The notes under the pieces are model-generated. The model did no database searches, was not told where the DNA came from, and was given only the letters and a program-made list of their open reading frames with translations. 64,000 bases of DNA from Rathayibacter caricis DSM 15933 (GTDB lineage Bacteria > Actinomycetota > Actinomycetes > Actinomycetales > Microbacteriaceae). The stretch spans positions 1-64,000 of the forward strand of contig NZ_PZPL01000002.1 of assembly GCF_003044275.1 (NCBI RefSeq), in the 5' to 3' direction. Of the stretch, positions 25,595-33,100 are shown one piece after another. Positions within the stretch are counted from its first letter, which is position 1, and every line of letters starts with the position of its first letter. The position numbers and the translations under genes were made by a program.

Positions 25595-26656
25595 ATGCAT
25601 AAGCTGTCCTCCGTGGACGGCATCGTGCGAGACGACGCGACAGGCAAGCGCGTCGGGATCCGCGACGTGGCGACGCTCGCTGGCGTCTCGCGGCAGACGG
25701 TCACCCGGGCGATGAACGACATGTACGGGATCAGCGATGAGACGAAGACCCGTGTGCTCGAGGCTGCGCGGGCTCTCAAGTACCGGCCGAGCCGTTTCGC
25801 GCGGGGGCTGGTGAAGCAGGAGTCGCTCACCCTCGGCCTCGTCGTCATCGACCTGATGAACCCCTACTACGCCGAGTACGCCTCCCGGACGATCCATATC
25901 GCCGCGCAGTACGGCTGGACGGTGCTCGTCCAGGAGATCGGCCGCGACGAGCAGAAGGAGCATCGCGCTCTGCGCCTCCTCGCCGAGCAGGTGGACGCGA
26001 TCGTCGGTTATCTCCTCGCGGGCGACGAGGTCCTCGACGAGCTCATCGGTGATATCCCCGTGGTCCGGCTCCTCGACCGCCAGGTCGGTGTGCGTCACCC
26101 CTGGATCCTCACGGACCATACGGCGGGCATCGCCGCCGCGCTCGACCACCTCGTCGCAACGGGCCGGCGGCGGATCGTGATGATCGATTGCCCGACCGAC
26201 TCCGGGACGACCTCGCCGCGCGCCCGGACCTTCGAACGCCTCGCCGGCGAACGCGGACTGGAGTCGCGGGTGCTGCCGCTTCCCTCAGCCAACGAGCCGA
26301 CCGTGGAGGCGGGGCGAACCGCGGTCGAGGGGCTCCTCACCGAGGTGCACGACGTAGACGCGATCTTCGGTTTCAACGACGTCGTCGCGCTCGGGGCGTT
26401 AACCGCTCTGCGCGAGCGGGGCGTTGACGTTCCGCGGGAGTGCGCCGTCATCGGGATCGACGGACTACCCTTCGCAGCATGGTCGCACCCGCCGCTGACG
26501 ACGATCGCGGTCGACATCGAGCAGATCGCCCGCAGCGGTTTCGAGGCGATCCGGGCGGTGGTCGCCGGAGGATCGACAGGGACGCACCTCCGCCCCGACG
26601 CCGTCATCTCGCACGAGCTCGTTCTACGCGAGTCGTCCGCTCGCTCAACATTCTGA
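25595..26656 (+). CDS. LacI family transcriptional regulator
   Basis: A repressor of 353 residues from ATG 25595. The helix-turn-helix is IRDVATLAGVSRQTVTRAM, the hinge is PSRFARGL, and the effector-binding domain has LGLVVIDLMNPYYAEYA and AVIGIDGLPFAAWSHPPLTT. The start is uncertain: GTG at 25613 is also possible, and no clear ribosome site is visible. It lies just upstream of, and co-directional with, a sugar importer whose promoter carries the shared operator at 26771, so it competes with the regulator at 9898 as the binder of that motif. The 25348-25594 gap before it shows no gene. Confidence 0.87.
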   Translation: MHKLSSVDGIVRDDATGKRVGIRDVATLAGVSRQTVTRAMNDMYGISDETKTRVLEAARALKYRPSRFARGLVKQESLTLGLVVIDLMNPYYAEYASRTIHIAAQYGWTVLVQEIGRDEQKEHRALRLLAEQVDAIVGYLLAGDEVLDELIGDIPVVRLLDRQVGVRHPWILTDHTAGIAAALDHLVATGRRRIVMIDCPTDSGTTSPRARTFERLAGERGLESRVLPLPSANEPTVEAGRTAVEGLLTEVHDVDAIFGFNDVVALGALTALRERGVDVPRECAVIGIDGLPFAAWSHPPLTTIAVDIEQIARSGFEAIRAVVAGGSTGTHLRPDAVISHELVLRESSARSTF

Positions 26657-26770
26657 ACCGTCCGGTCGCCTGACCCCTCGAGGGCGGGGTACCCCGCAAC
26701 GGCCTGCCACGACCTTCACTCGCCTCCGGCTAACCGTCGTCGATTGCCCGTCTACAGGCGCGTGAACGCG

Positions 26771-26809
26771 TGGCAATCGTTTGACAGAGTGAGCAGCCGA
26801 ACATAAAGT
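26771..26809 (+). promoter_or_regulatory. Operator-promoter for the second sugar importer
   Basis: The operator TGGCAATCGTTTGACA (26771-26786) contains -35 TTGACA (26781-26786). After a 17-base spacer comes TAAAGT (26804-26809) as -10. The binding-protein ATG follows about 70 bases later. One half-site differs by one base from the uxaC operator. The rest of the 26657-26878 gap holds a 14-bp palindrome at 26684-26697 (GCGGGGTACCCCGC), perhaps the terminator of the preceding LacI gene. Confidence 0.68.
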
Positions 26810-26878
26810 CGTGACCGTTCACGAACCGCTTCATCGGCAGCTCGGGACTCCATGACCGTCGTTCAAAGGTGAGGACAC

Positions 26879-28213
26879 ATGAGCACTTCCGTACGCCCCT
26901 TCGCAGCCTTCCCCCCTCGTCACCGCTCTCGATCGAGCGTGGCGACGATCTCCCTCCTGGCCGCTTCAGCCCTCGTCCTCTCGGGGTGCAGTTCCGAGGC
27001 GAGCGGGGGCGGATCGGACTCGGGCGGCCCCGTCGAGCTGACGATGATGAACCACTCCCGCGGCCAGGAGGCCGCCCTCCAGCAGCTCGTCGCCACCTAC
27101 GCCGAGGAGACGGGAGTGACGGTGACGCTCGACACCCCCGGACCCGCCGACTACGTCTCGAAGCTCCAGTCCAAGGCGCAGTCCGGCAGTATGCCCGACG
27201 TCTTCACGGCCGTCGGCCCCGCTGACATGGCGCCGTACTACAAGGCGGGCTGGGCTCTCGACCTCAGCTCCGAGCTCGAGAGCGGCTGGAAGGACGAGTT
27301 CACTCCCGCCGTCGTCGAGATCAGCGCCTGGGAGGACGGCAACGCCCTCGACGTCCCGGCCGGCACCTACGCCGCCTACTGGGAGATCGCGACCTACGGC
27401 GTCTTCGTCAATCCCGACACGTCGGGCATCGATCCGGAGGCTCCGCCGACCACCATCGGCGAGATGACGGACCTCCTGAGCGAGTCGGCCGGAGGGGGCA
27501 ACGGATTGTTCTCAGTCGCCGGCTCGCTGGCGCCCACCTTCGTCCAGTCGTACGCCTCCAACTGGCTCTCCGACGAGGAGATCAACGACACCCTCGGTGG
27601 CGACGCGAGCTGGGAGAGTGACGGCTGGCGGAACACCTTCGAAATCTTCACCGATCTGCGGGACGCCGGCGTCATCGCCAACAACGCGCTCCCGACCGGT
27701 TCGGACGACAACACGGCCGTCGAGAAATCGTTCTTCAACGTCAAGGACACCGCCGCGATCTTCGACGGCTCGTGGGCGACCGGCGTCGCTACCGCGACGG
27801 CACCCGACTTCACCTCGTACCGGACGATGTCGCTGCCCGCCGCCGACGACGGCGACCTTGCGCCCCGCGCTCCCGCGATCGCCGGCCGTGGCGCCGCTGT
27901 GAACGCCAAGGGCAATCACGTCGAGGAGTCGCTCGCCTTCGTCAGGTGGCTGACCGAGAAGGACCAGCAGAAGGTTCTGATGGACACCGCCGGCCTCATC
28001 CCGACGAACGTCGAGCTCCTCGAATCCGGCGAGGCGCCGGATCAGGTCGCCGGCTTCGTCGACACCATCGGCGACGTGCAGGTCATTCAGAACCAGTTCA
28101 CCGCCGATGTCGTCGACGCCATCAACCGCGGATCGCAGAGCCTCGTGCTCGGTGAGAAGACGGTCGATGAGGTGCTCGAAGAGGTCCAGAGCGCTCAGGA
28201 CCGCAGCGCATGA
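26879..28213 (+). CDS. Sugar ABC transporter substrate-binding lipoprotein (family 1)
   Basis: An extracytoplasmic sugar-binding protein of 444 residues, anchored by lipid. The signal peptide ends in lipobox LSGC (cysteine near residue 38) and is followed by a Ser/Gly linker. The mature part has family 1 features: SKLQSKAQSGSMPDVF and AAIFDGSWATG, with a C-terminal KDQQKVLMDTAGLIPTN. First gene of an operon with two permeases, a GH2 and a GH78, so it probably binds the oligosaccharide they cleave. It is preceded by a LacI operator. No ATPase is encoded here; these importers often share a genome-wide MsiK-type ATPase. Confidence 0.92.
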   Translation: MSTSVRPFAAFPPRHRSRSSVATISLLAASALVLSGCSSEASGGGSDSGGPVELTMMNHSRGQEAALQQLVATYAEETGVTVTLDTPGPADYVSKLQSKAQSGSMPDVFTAVGPADMAPYYKAGWALDLSSELESGWKDEFTPAVVEISAWEDGNALDVPAGTYAAYWEIATYGVFVNPDTSGIDPEAPPTTIGEMTDLLSESAGGGNGLFSVAGSLAPTFVQSYASNWLSDEEINDTLGGDASWESDGWRNTFEIFTDLRDAGVIANNALPTGSDDNTAVEKSFFNVKDTAAIFDGSWATGVATATAPDFTSYRTMSLPAADDGDLAPRAPAIAGRGAAVNAKGNHVEESLAFVRWLTEKDQQKVLMDTAGLIPTNVELLESGEAPDQVAGFVDTIGDVQVIQNQFTADVVDAINRGSQSLVLGEKTVDEVLEEVQSAQDRSA

Positions 28214-29142
28214 CAACGGCCGTCGTCGCGCCTCCTGCGTCGCGGCTCACGCCGCGGCGCGGGAGGTCGGCGTTCCGCAGGAACCTCGCCGGCTGGCTCT
28301 TCCTCTCACCCGCGGTGATCCTGATCGCCGCCTTCACCCTCGCGCCGTTCGCGCAGGCCATCCTGCTCAGCTTCCAGGAGTGGGACGGGATCAGCCCGGA
28401 CACCCCGTTCGTCGGGCTCGAGAACTATCAGCGCGTGTTCGAGGACGAGATCTTCTGGGCGTCGATGAGGAACGTGCTCGTCTTCGCCGCCATCGGTTTC
28501 GTCGGAGGTGTGGGCATCGCCCTCGCCATGGCGATCGCGGTCAACAAGTCGACCCGCGGACGAGCGTTCTTCCGCACCGCGTTCTACCTCCCCGGTGTCT
28601 TCTCGGTCGTGGTCGTCGGGCTGATGTTCTCGTGGATCTTCAACCCCAGCGTCGGGATCCTGAATCGGATCCTCGAGGTGGCCGGCCTGTCCGAGCTCGA
28701 GCAGAACTGGCTGGGCGACCCCGCCTGGGCGCTGCCCTCCGTCGCCGCCGTCTTCGTCTGGTATCACTGGGGCTTCGCGTTCCTGCTCTTCCTGGCCGGC
28801 CTGCAGGACATCCCCGCGGAGCTGTACGAGGCCGCGAGCCTCGACGGTGCTCGCGCCTGGGCGCGATTCCGCTTCATCACGTGGCCTCAGCTGGCTCCCG
28901 TGACCGCGATCGTGACTCTGCTCACGATCGTCGGGGCGATGCAGATCTTCGGCACGGTGCAGGTCCTCACTAATGGAGGCCCGGGCTACAACACGATGGT
29001 GCCGACGCTCCTGATCTACTCCGAGGCCTTCACCAACCACCGGTACGGCACGGCCGCGGCGATGTCCGTGATCTTCGGCGGAGCCCTCGTGGTGCTCGCC
29101 GCCCTCCAGCTCTGGTACACCGCGAGGAAGGCACGAGCATGA
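28210..29142 (+). CDS. Sugar ABC transporter permease (MalF/UgpA type)
   Basis: Integral membrane subunit of 310 residues with six predicted helices. The first is LAGWLFLSPAVILIAAFTL, and the first extracytoplasmic loop carries the family WDGI and NYQRVF pattern. The cytoplasmic EAA loop that docks the ATPase reads EAASLDGARAWARFRFITWP. The C-terminal part has GGPGYNT, a usual MalF-family motif. The ATG overlaps the binding-protein stop and its own stop overlaps the next permease. It forms the channel with the following gene. Confidence 0.92.
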   Translation: MTTAVVAPPASRLTPRRGRSAFRRNLAGWLFLSPAVILIAAFTLAPFAQAILLSFQEWDGISPDTPFVGLENYQRVFEDEIFWASMRNVLVFAAIGFVGGVGIALAMAIAVNKSTRGRAFFRTAFYLPGVFSVVVVGLMFSWIFNPSVGILNRILEVAGLSELEQNWLGDPAWALPSVAAVFVWYHWGFAFLLFLAGLQDIPAELYEAASLDGARAWARFRFITWPQLAPVTAIVTLLTIVGAMQIFGTVQVLTNGGPGYNTMVPTLLIYSEAFTNHRYGTAAAMSVIFGGALVVLAALQLWYTARKARA

Positions 29143-30077
29143 ACAACGATCCCGGCAGCAGCACCGATCTGCTCACCGAAGCCCGTGTGGCGTCGGCATC
29201 TCCTGTGCTGACCGCGCCCGATCGCCCGCGCGAACCCGTGGCACCCGGTCGGCGGCGGCGCCTCCGCGCCGACCAGGTCTCGCTGTACCTGCTGCTGCTC
29301 ATCGCGACGGTGAGCGCCCTGTTCCCGATCCTCTTCCTACTCTCGGGCTCGCTGCAGTCGATCGACGAGCTCTACAGCGGGCAGAGCTTCTTCCCGTCGG
29401 ATCCCCAGTGGGGGAACTACGTCACGGCCTGGGTCCAGGGCGATCTGGGCGCGTACCTGCTGAACAGCGCGGTCTACACGACCGCGGCCGTCATCGGCAT
29501 CTTGATCATCTCGAGCATGGCGGGCTACGCGCTCGCCCGTCTGGAGTTCGCCGGGAAGGCGGTCTTCACGGGGATCATCCTCGCCGTCATGATCATCCCC
29601 GCCCCGGCGATGTTCCTGGCGCAGTACAAGCTGATGATCGCGTTCGGGCTGACCAACAACCGGATCGGGTACATCCTCATCCTGATCACGGCCGGTATCC
29701 CCGTCGCGACGCTGATCATGCGTGGCTTCTTCGTCTCGCAGCCGAAGGACCTCGAGGAGGCGGCGGCGCTCGACGGCGCCTCGCCCTTCGGGATCTTCTG
29801 GCGGGTCATCCTCCCGCTCGCGCGACCGGGCCTCGCGGCGGTCGCGGTCGTCCAGGGCCTCGGCGTCTGGAACGAGTACCTGATGGCGCTCGTGCTCTTC
29901 GACGACGACTCGCTCATGCCGATTCAGCGCGGGCTGACCAGCTTCGTCTCGGCGGAGACGCCGCAGCAGCAGATCCTGCTCGCGGCGACGACGATCTCGA
30001 TCGTTCCTGTCGTGGTCTTCTACCTCTTCGCGCAGCGGCACATCGTCAACGGCATCGGAGCGGGGGCGCTCAAGTGA
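29139..30077 (+). CDS. Sugar ABC transporter permease (MalG/UgpE type)
   Basis: Partner permease of 312 residues. A polar N-terminal segment of about 45 residues, rich in Arg/Pro, precedes six helices. The EAA loop reads EEAAALDGASPFGIFWRVILP. The family pattern SMAGYALARLEFAGK and the late MQ-type segment (LMPIQRGL) are present. Start ATG overlaps the preceding stop and its own TGA overlaps the GTG of the GH2 gene, so translation is coupled through the operon. Confidence 0.92.
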   Translation: MNNDPGSSTDLLTEARVASASPVLTAPDRPREPVAPGRRRRLRADQVSLYLLLLIATVSALFPILFLLSGSLQSIDELYSGQSFFPSDPQWGNYVTAWVQGDLGAYLLNSAVYTTAAVIGILIISSMAGYALARLEFAGKAVFTGIILAVMIIPAPAMFLAQYKLMIAFGLTNNRIGYILILITAGIPVATLIMRGFFVSQPKDLEEAAALDGASPFGIFWRVILPLARPGLAAVAVVQGLGVWNEYLMALVLFDDDSLMPIQRGLTSFVSAETPQQQILLAATTISIVPVVVFYLFAQRHIVNGIGAGALK

Positions 30078-33000
30078 GTGTGCTGCAGGGTCCGTTCGAC
30101 ACGTCGGGTCTGCACGCGGTCAACCGTCTGCCGATCAGCTCGCTGCGGCGGGACGCCGATCCCGTCCTCGACGAGGGCTGGCAGTTCCAGTTGCGTCCGA
30201 GCGCTGCGGCAGCGGACGGTACGCCGTGGGAACCGGTCACCGTGCCGGACCTGTGGACGATGCGAGGCGCAGGGGGCGAGCATCCGCACTACACCAACGT
30301 GCCGATGCCCTTCCCTGAGGCGTTCCCCGATCTCCCAACCAGCAACCCGATGGGCGTCTACCGGCGGGACATCGAGGTCGAGGGCCTCGGGGATCAGCGC
30401 CTGATCCTGCGGGTCGGTGCGGCCGAGGGATTCCTCCGCGTCGCCGTGAACGGTGTCAACGTCGGCACGAGTGGGGACTCGCACCTCGAAGCCGAGTTCG
30501 ACCTCACCGAGCACGTGGTCCCGGGCGCGAACGTCCTCGAGCTCGCGGTCTCGAAGTGGTCGGCCGCGAGCTACCTCGAGGATCAGGACCAGTGGTGGCA
30601 GTTCGGGGTCTCGCGCCCTGTCAGCCTGCACCGGGTACCCCGGATCAGGTTGCACGATGCGGTCGTCGTCTCCGACTACGACTCCGAGACGCGACGCGGC
30701 CGACTGAGCGTGACGGTGCAGACGACCGGTCTGCGCGGCCGGGAGGAGCCGGGGTACCGGGCCCGGGTCGCCGTCCTCGGCGGCGAGCACCTCGTCCCCG
30801 TCGCGGCGCGGATGCCGACGCAGACGCTCCCGAAGCCGTCGCGGGATCGCCGCGTGCGTCCGCCGCAGCGGATGCCGGACGACTTCATGGACTCCCTGAG
30901 CATGGCCGCAGCGGGAGCCGAGCTCCCGCCCGAGTTCCGGGCCAACCCGGACGCGATGTGGTGGGTGACCCCGCAGCTGACCGCGCCGGGAGAGGCCGAG
31001 CTGGAGCTCGAGGATCTCGACGTGCCGCCCTGGTCGGCGGAGTCCCCGCATCTCGAGGATCTGCTCGTCGAGCTGCTCGACCCCGACGGCCGGGTCGTCG
31101 ATGCCGCCAGGTGGCGGATCGGCTTCCGCCGGGTCCGCATCGCGGGACGAGATCTGCTGGTGAACGGCGCGCGCATCCTCGTGCAGGGGGTCAACCGCCA
31201 CGACATCGATCCGACCACGGGCCGCATCATGAGCCGCGAGCGGATGCTCGCAGAGCTGTCGCTGCTCAAGCGCTCGAACGTCAACGCGATCCGCGCCTCC
31301 CACTACCCGAACTCGCCCGAGTTCCTCGACCTGTGCGACGAGATCGGCTTCTACGTCATCGACGAGGCCGACGTCGAATCGCACGCCTTCGCCTCGACGC
31401 TCGTCCACGATCCGCTCTACCTGACCGAGATCATCGAGCGCGTCGCGCGGATGGTGCTGCGCGATCGCACGCACCCCTGCGTGATCCTGTGGTCGCTCGG
31501 CAACGAGTCGGGCTACGGCCCCGCTCACGACGCCGCGGCGGCCTGGGTCCGCGGGACGGACCCGACACGACCGGTGCAGTACGAGGGCGCCGTCGCCTCG
31601 GACTGGTACGGCGGCCGGGCCGCGAGCGATGTGGTCTGCCCGATGTACCCCTCCTTCGCCAGCCTGCGCGCCTACGCGACCGACGACCGGGCGGATCGCC
31701 CGCTGATCACCTGCGAGTACGCCTACTCGCAGGGGAACTCGACCGGAGGCTTCGCCGAGTACTGGGAGCTCTTCGAGACGCTTCCCGGGCTCCAGGGCGG
31801 CTTCATCTGGGAGTTCCTCGAGCACGCGCTCGATCCGGACGGCGACGGCCGCAGCCTCTACGGCGGTGATTTCGGCGACGAGCCGAACAACGGCGCGACA
31901 ATGCTCAACGGTCTGGTCGCCTCCGATCTCACGCCGAAACCCGCGCTGCACGAGGTGCGCGCCGTCTTCGCGCCCCTCCGCTTCGCCGCGTCCCCCGAAG
32001 AACTGCACGCCGGCAGGATCCGTGTGTGGAACAGGCAGTCGTTCGCCGATGCCGGTGCGCTGACCGTGCACCTGCGCGTCGAGCGCTCCGACGGTGGTTC
32101 CGGGGAGGAGACGATGCTCGACCTGCCGCCTCTCCCGGCGGGCTCCGAGGCGCGCCTCCCGCTCCCCGAGGTGGTGCTCGCCGCGATCCACGACCCCGCC
32201 GCGCTCGCCCTGACGGCGATCGTCAGGACCGGGACGGGATCGCTCTGGGCGCCGGAGGGGACGGAGCTCGCGCTCGATCAGATCGTGCTGAGGCGACCAT
32301 CGACGGTCCTCCCGCGGGGGATCGGGCCGGCCGTCGTCGACGAGCGCGGTGACATCGTCGACCCGCTCCTGCGCTCAGGGCCGCGGCTCGAGCTGTGGCG
32401 GGCCCTCACCGACAACGACCTCTCGGCGGCGCTCGATCAGCGGTTCGTCCGCTCCGGGTTCTTCTGCCTCGATCCGATCGAGACGGTCGTCTCGCCGGGG
32501 GAGGAGGCGACCGAGGTGTCGATCGTCTACCGCGCCGCCTTCGGCGCGCGCGTCGAGCACCGCCGCCGCATCAGCAGGACGGAGGACGGCTACCTCTTCG
32601 ACGAGGACGTCCGGTTCGCGAAGGGGACGCACGACCACCTCCGCGTCGGTGTCGTCTTCGAGCTGAGGGAAGGCTTCGACCACGCGGAGTGGACCGGCTT
32701 TGGCCCCTGGGAGAACTACACGGATCGCCGCAGCGGAGCGCTCCTCGGACGCTGGTCGGCACCGATCGACGATCTCGCGGTGCCCTACCTCCGCCCGCAG
32801 GAGAACGGCACGCGCAGCGGAGTGGTCGACCTCACGATGACCGGGGGGCGCGGCGTCGCGACGTTGTCGAGCGCGGCACCTCTGCACGTGAACGCGTCCC
32901 GGTACAGCGTCGACGAGCTCGAGTCCGTCGACCACTGGTGGGAGCTCCCCGTGCGCGAGGGCACCGTTGTGCACGTGGACGTCGCGCATCGAGGTATGGG

Positions 33001-33100
33001 CACCGGACGCATCGGCCCGGACACGACCGCGCAGCACCGTCTCGTGGAGAGCCGGTACCGCTGGCAGTGGCACCTGCTGCTGGCGGTGGGCGATGAGTGA
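30074..33100 (+). CDS. Large GH2 beta-galactosidase (LacZ type), copy B
   Basis: A 1008-residue cytosolic beta-galactosidase-like enzyme, closely related to the one at 16764. Acid/base E478 (WSLGNESGYG) and nucleophile E548 (ITCEYAYSQG) are intact. The beta-galactosidase small-chain region ends with AHRGMGTGRIGPDT. It shares the non-LacZ insert in the second domain (MPDDFMDSLS, near residue 270). GTG at 30074 overlaps the permease stop; the apparent longer frame is a shadow. Copies A and B sit in different operons with different transporters, which suggests related but distinct galactoside substrates. Confidence 0.92.
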   Translation: MSVLQGPFDTSGLHAVNRLPISSLRRDADPVLDEGWQFQLRPSAAAADGTPWEPVTVPDLWTMRGAGGEHPHYTNVPMPFPEAFPDLPTSNPMGVYRRDIEVEGLGDQRLILRVGAAEGFLRVAVNGVNVGTSGDSHLEAEFDLTEHVVPGANVLELAVSKWSAASYLEDQDQWWQFGVSRPVSLHRVPRIRLHDAVVVSDYDSETRRGRLSVTVQTTGLRGREEPGYRARVAVLGGEHLVPVAARMPTQTLPKPSRDRRVRPPQRMPDDFMDSLSMAAAGAELPPEFRANPDAMWWVTPQLTAPGEAELELEDLDVPPWSAESPHLEDLLVELLDPDGRVVDAARWRIGFRRVRIAGRDLLVNGARILVQGVNRHDIDPTTGRIMSRERMLAELSLLKRSNVNAIRASHYPNSPEFLDLCDEIGFYVIDEADVESHAFASTLVHDPLYLTEIIERVARMVLRDRTHPCVILWSLGNESGYGPAHDAAAAWVRGTDPTRPVQYEGAVASDWYGGRAASDVVCPMYPSFASLRAYATDDRADRPLITCEYAYSQGNSTGGFAEYWELFETLPGLQGGFIWEFLEHALDPDGDGRSLYGGDFGDEPNNGATMLNGLVASDLTPKPALHEVRAVFAPLRFAASPEELHAGRIRVWNRQSFADAGALTVHLRVERSDGGSGEETMLDLPPLPAGSEARLPLPEVVLAAIHDPAALALTAIVRTGTGSLWAPEGTELALDQIVLRRPSTVLPRGIGPAVVDERGDIVDPLLRSGPRLELWRALTDNDLSAALDQRFVRSGFFCLDPIETVVSPGEEATEVSIVYRAAFGARVEHRRRISRTEDGYLFDEDVRFAKGTHDHLRVGVVFELREGFDHAEWTGFGPWENYTDRRSGALLGRWSAPIDDLAVPYLRPQENGTRSGVVDLTMTGGRGVATLSSAAPLHVNASRYSVDELESVDHWWELPVREGTVVHVDVAHRGMGTGRIGPDTTAQHRLVESRYRWQWHLLLAVGDE

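Noticed and set aside
26684..26697. GCGGGGTACCCCGC palindrome as an operator
   Set aside because: Perfectly symmetric, but without a loop it is a poor hairpin, and it matches no other site in the window; mentioned only as a possible terminator remnant.
29408..30073. Extra 222 residues before GH2 copy B
   Set aside because: Overlaps the permease gene out of frame; GTG 30074 begins the homology and overlaps the permease stop.
30020..32191. 723-residue minus-strand open frame
   Set aside because: Antisense shadow of GH2 copy B; composition (Arg/Glu/Val/Asp repeats) reflects codon bias of the real strand.
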